Below are positions 34,751 through 35,070 of a stretch of 35,070 nt of DNA, in pieces. How positions within the stretch are numbered: the stretch's first letter is position 1; each line of letters opens with the position of its first letter. Under the pieces are notes generated by a model, which was given only the letters and a program-made list of their open reading frames with translations, made no database searches and was not told the DNA's origin. The DNA comes from an uncultured Burkholderiales bacterium. GTDB taxonomy: Bacteria > Pseudomonadota > Gammaproteobacteria > Burkholderiales > Burkholderiaceae_C. The stretch spans positions 1 through 35,070 of the forward strand of contig CALMQI010000440.1 in assembly GCA_937871935.1 (NCBI GenBank). Direction: 5' to 3'. Both the position numbers and the translations under genes were made by a program.

Positions 34751-35070
34751 AACCTACGAACTCGGCCGTGCCAGAAGTGCACATGTCTCTCTCGGCGGCC
34801 GAGATTGAAGTCCTGCATGCCCGCCTGCACGCGTTGGTGCCCGGCGGTTGCCACACCTACGCCAAGGGCGACGACCAGTTCCCAGCGGATGCCCCCGCCT
34901 TCATCGTTCGCGGCATCGGGAGCCACACTTGGGACGCCGCCGGCCGCGAGTACATCGAGTACGGCATGGGGCTGCGCGCGGTGACGCTAGGCCACGCCTT
35001 TCCACCGGTCGTCGAGGCCGCTGCCGCCGCGTTGGCCGACGGGTTCGACGGCCGTCGGACCCTCGACGTG
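34747..35070 (+). CDS. Class III aminotransferase, glutamate-1-semialdehyde aminomutase-like (cut by window edge)
   Basis: The first 108 codons are present and the gene runs off the right edge. The peptide shows ALVPGGCHTYAKGDDQFP, the FIVRGIGSHTWDAAGREYIE strand pair and GMGLRAVTLGHAFPPVVEA, which are the N-terminal features of glutamate-1-semialdehyde 2,1-aminomutase relatives. In polysaccharide loci such proteins are PLP aminotransferases, or mutases, for keto-sugars or small acids. The PLP lysine is beyond the window. The ATG at 34747 overlaps the dioxygenase stop (ATGA); ATG at 34783 is an alternative. Confidence 0.8.
   Translation, partial: MKPTNSAVPEVHMSLSAAEIEVLHARLHALVPGGCHTYAKGDDQFPADAPAFIVRGIGSHTWDAAGREYIEYGMGLRAVTLGHAFPPVVEAAAAALADGFDGRRTLDV

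Overview
The window is high-GC DNA with frequent GTG starts, dense ATGA-type start/stop overlaps and a protein repertoire typical of Betaproteobacteria of the Burkholderiales type (inferred from gene families and base composition; no rRNA or taxonomic marker is present). It is almost entirely one exopolysaccharide/capsule biosynthesis region carrying the accessory gene set known as exosortase A system-associated (PLP decarboxylase, acyl-CoA ligase, acyl carrier protein, two alpha/beta hydrolases). No exosortase gene and no PEP-CTERM protein gene were recognised in the window.

Left arm (1-12934), mostly minus strand: the start of GDP-mannose 4,6-dehydratase at the edge, an EpsL-type outer-membrane barrel, an undecaprenyl-phosphate sugar phosphotransferase and UDP-glucose 6-dehydrogenase. 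A lone plus-strand UDP-glucuronate 4-epimerase comes next, then a minus-strand block of wecB-, tviC/wbpP- and tviB-like genes (UDP-ManNAc and UDP-GalNAcA supply). The arm ends with the exosortase A-associated decarboxylase, acyl ligase and a GNAT-like acyltransferase.

Middle (13200-18423): from a divergent promoter region, an acyl carrier protein, two unusual alpha/beta hydrolases and a GT4 glycosyltransferase run on the plus strand with ATGA couplings. Behind them lies an inactivated minus-strand glycosyltransferase (two in-frame stops plus a frameshift), then an AAC(3)-fold acyltransferase.

Central plus-strand cassette (18530-27858): a beta-ketoacyl reductase, an ACP, a FabZ-like dehydratase, a FabL-type enoyl reductase (Y-x6-K) and a FabH-type ketosynthase. 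Together these make a complete fatty-acid elongation cycle. They are followed by an AsnB-like amidotransferase, an AMP-forming acyl/aminoacyl ligase, another ACP, a NadE-like PP-loop amide ligase and an alpha/alpha-toroid protein. This looks like a dedicated pathway for making and attaching an acyl or amide substituent to a sugar. It is the most novel part of the window; the function is inferred, not shown.

Right arm (28027-35070), plus strand: a NovU/TylC3-like C-methyltransferase, an NDP-sugar SDR, an RmlC-like 3,5-epimerase, a DUF4910 peptidase-like protein, an RfbF-like cytidylyltransferase, a PIG-L deacetylase, a PhyH-like dioxygenase and the start of a glutamate-1-semialdehyde aminomutase-like aminotransferase. 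This fits synthesis of a branched, possibly amino, CDP-linked sugar. No Wzx, Wzy or ABC exporter gene, and only one intact glycosyltransferase besides the priming enzyme, is seen, so the locus must extend beyond both ends.
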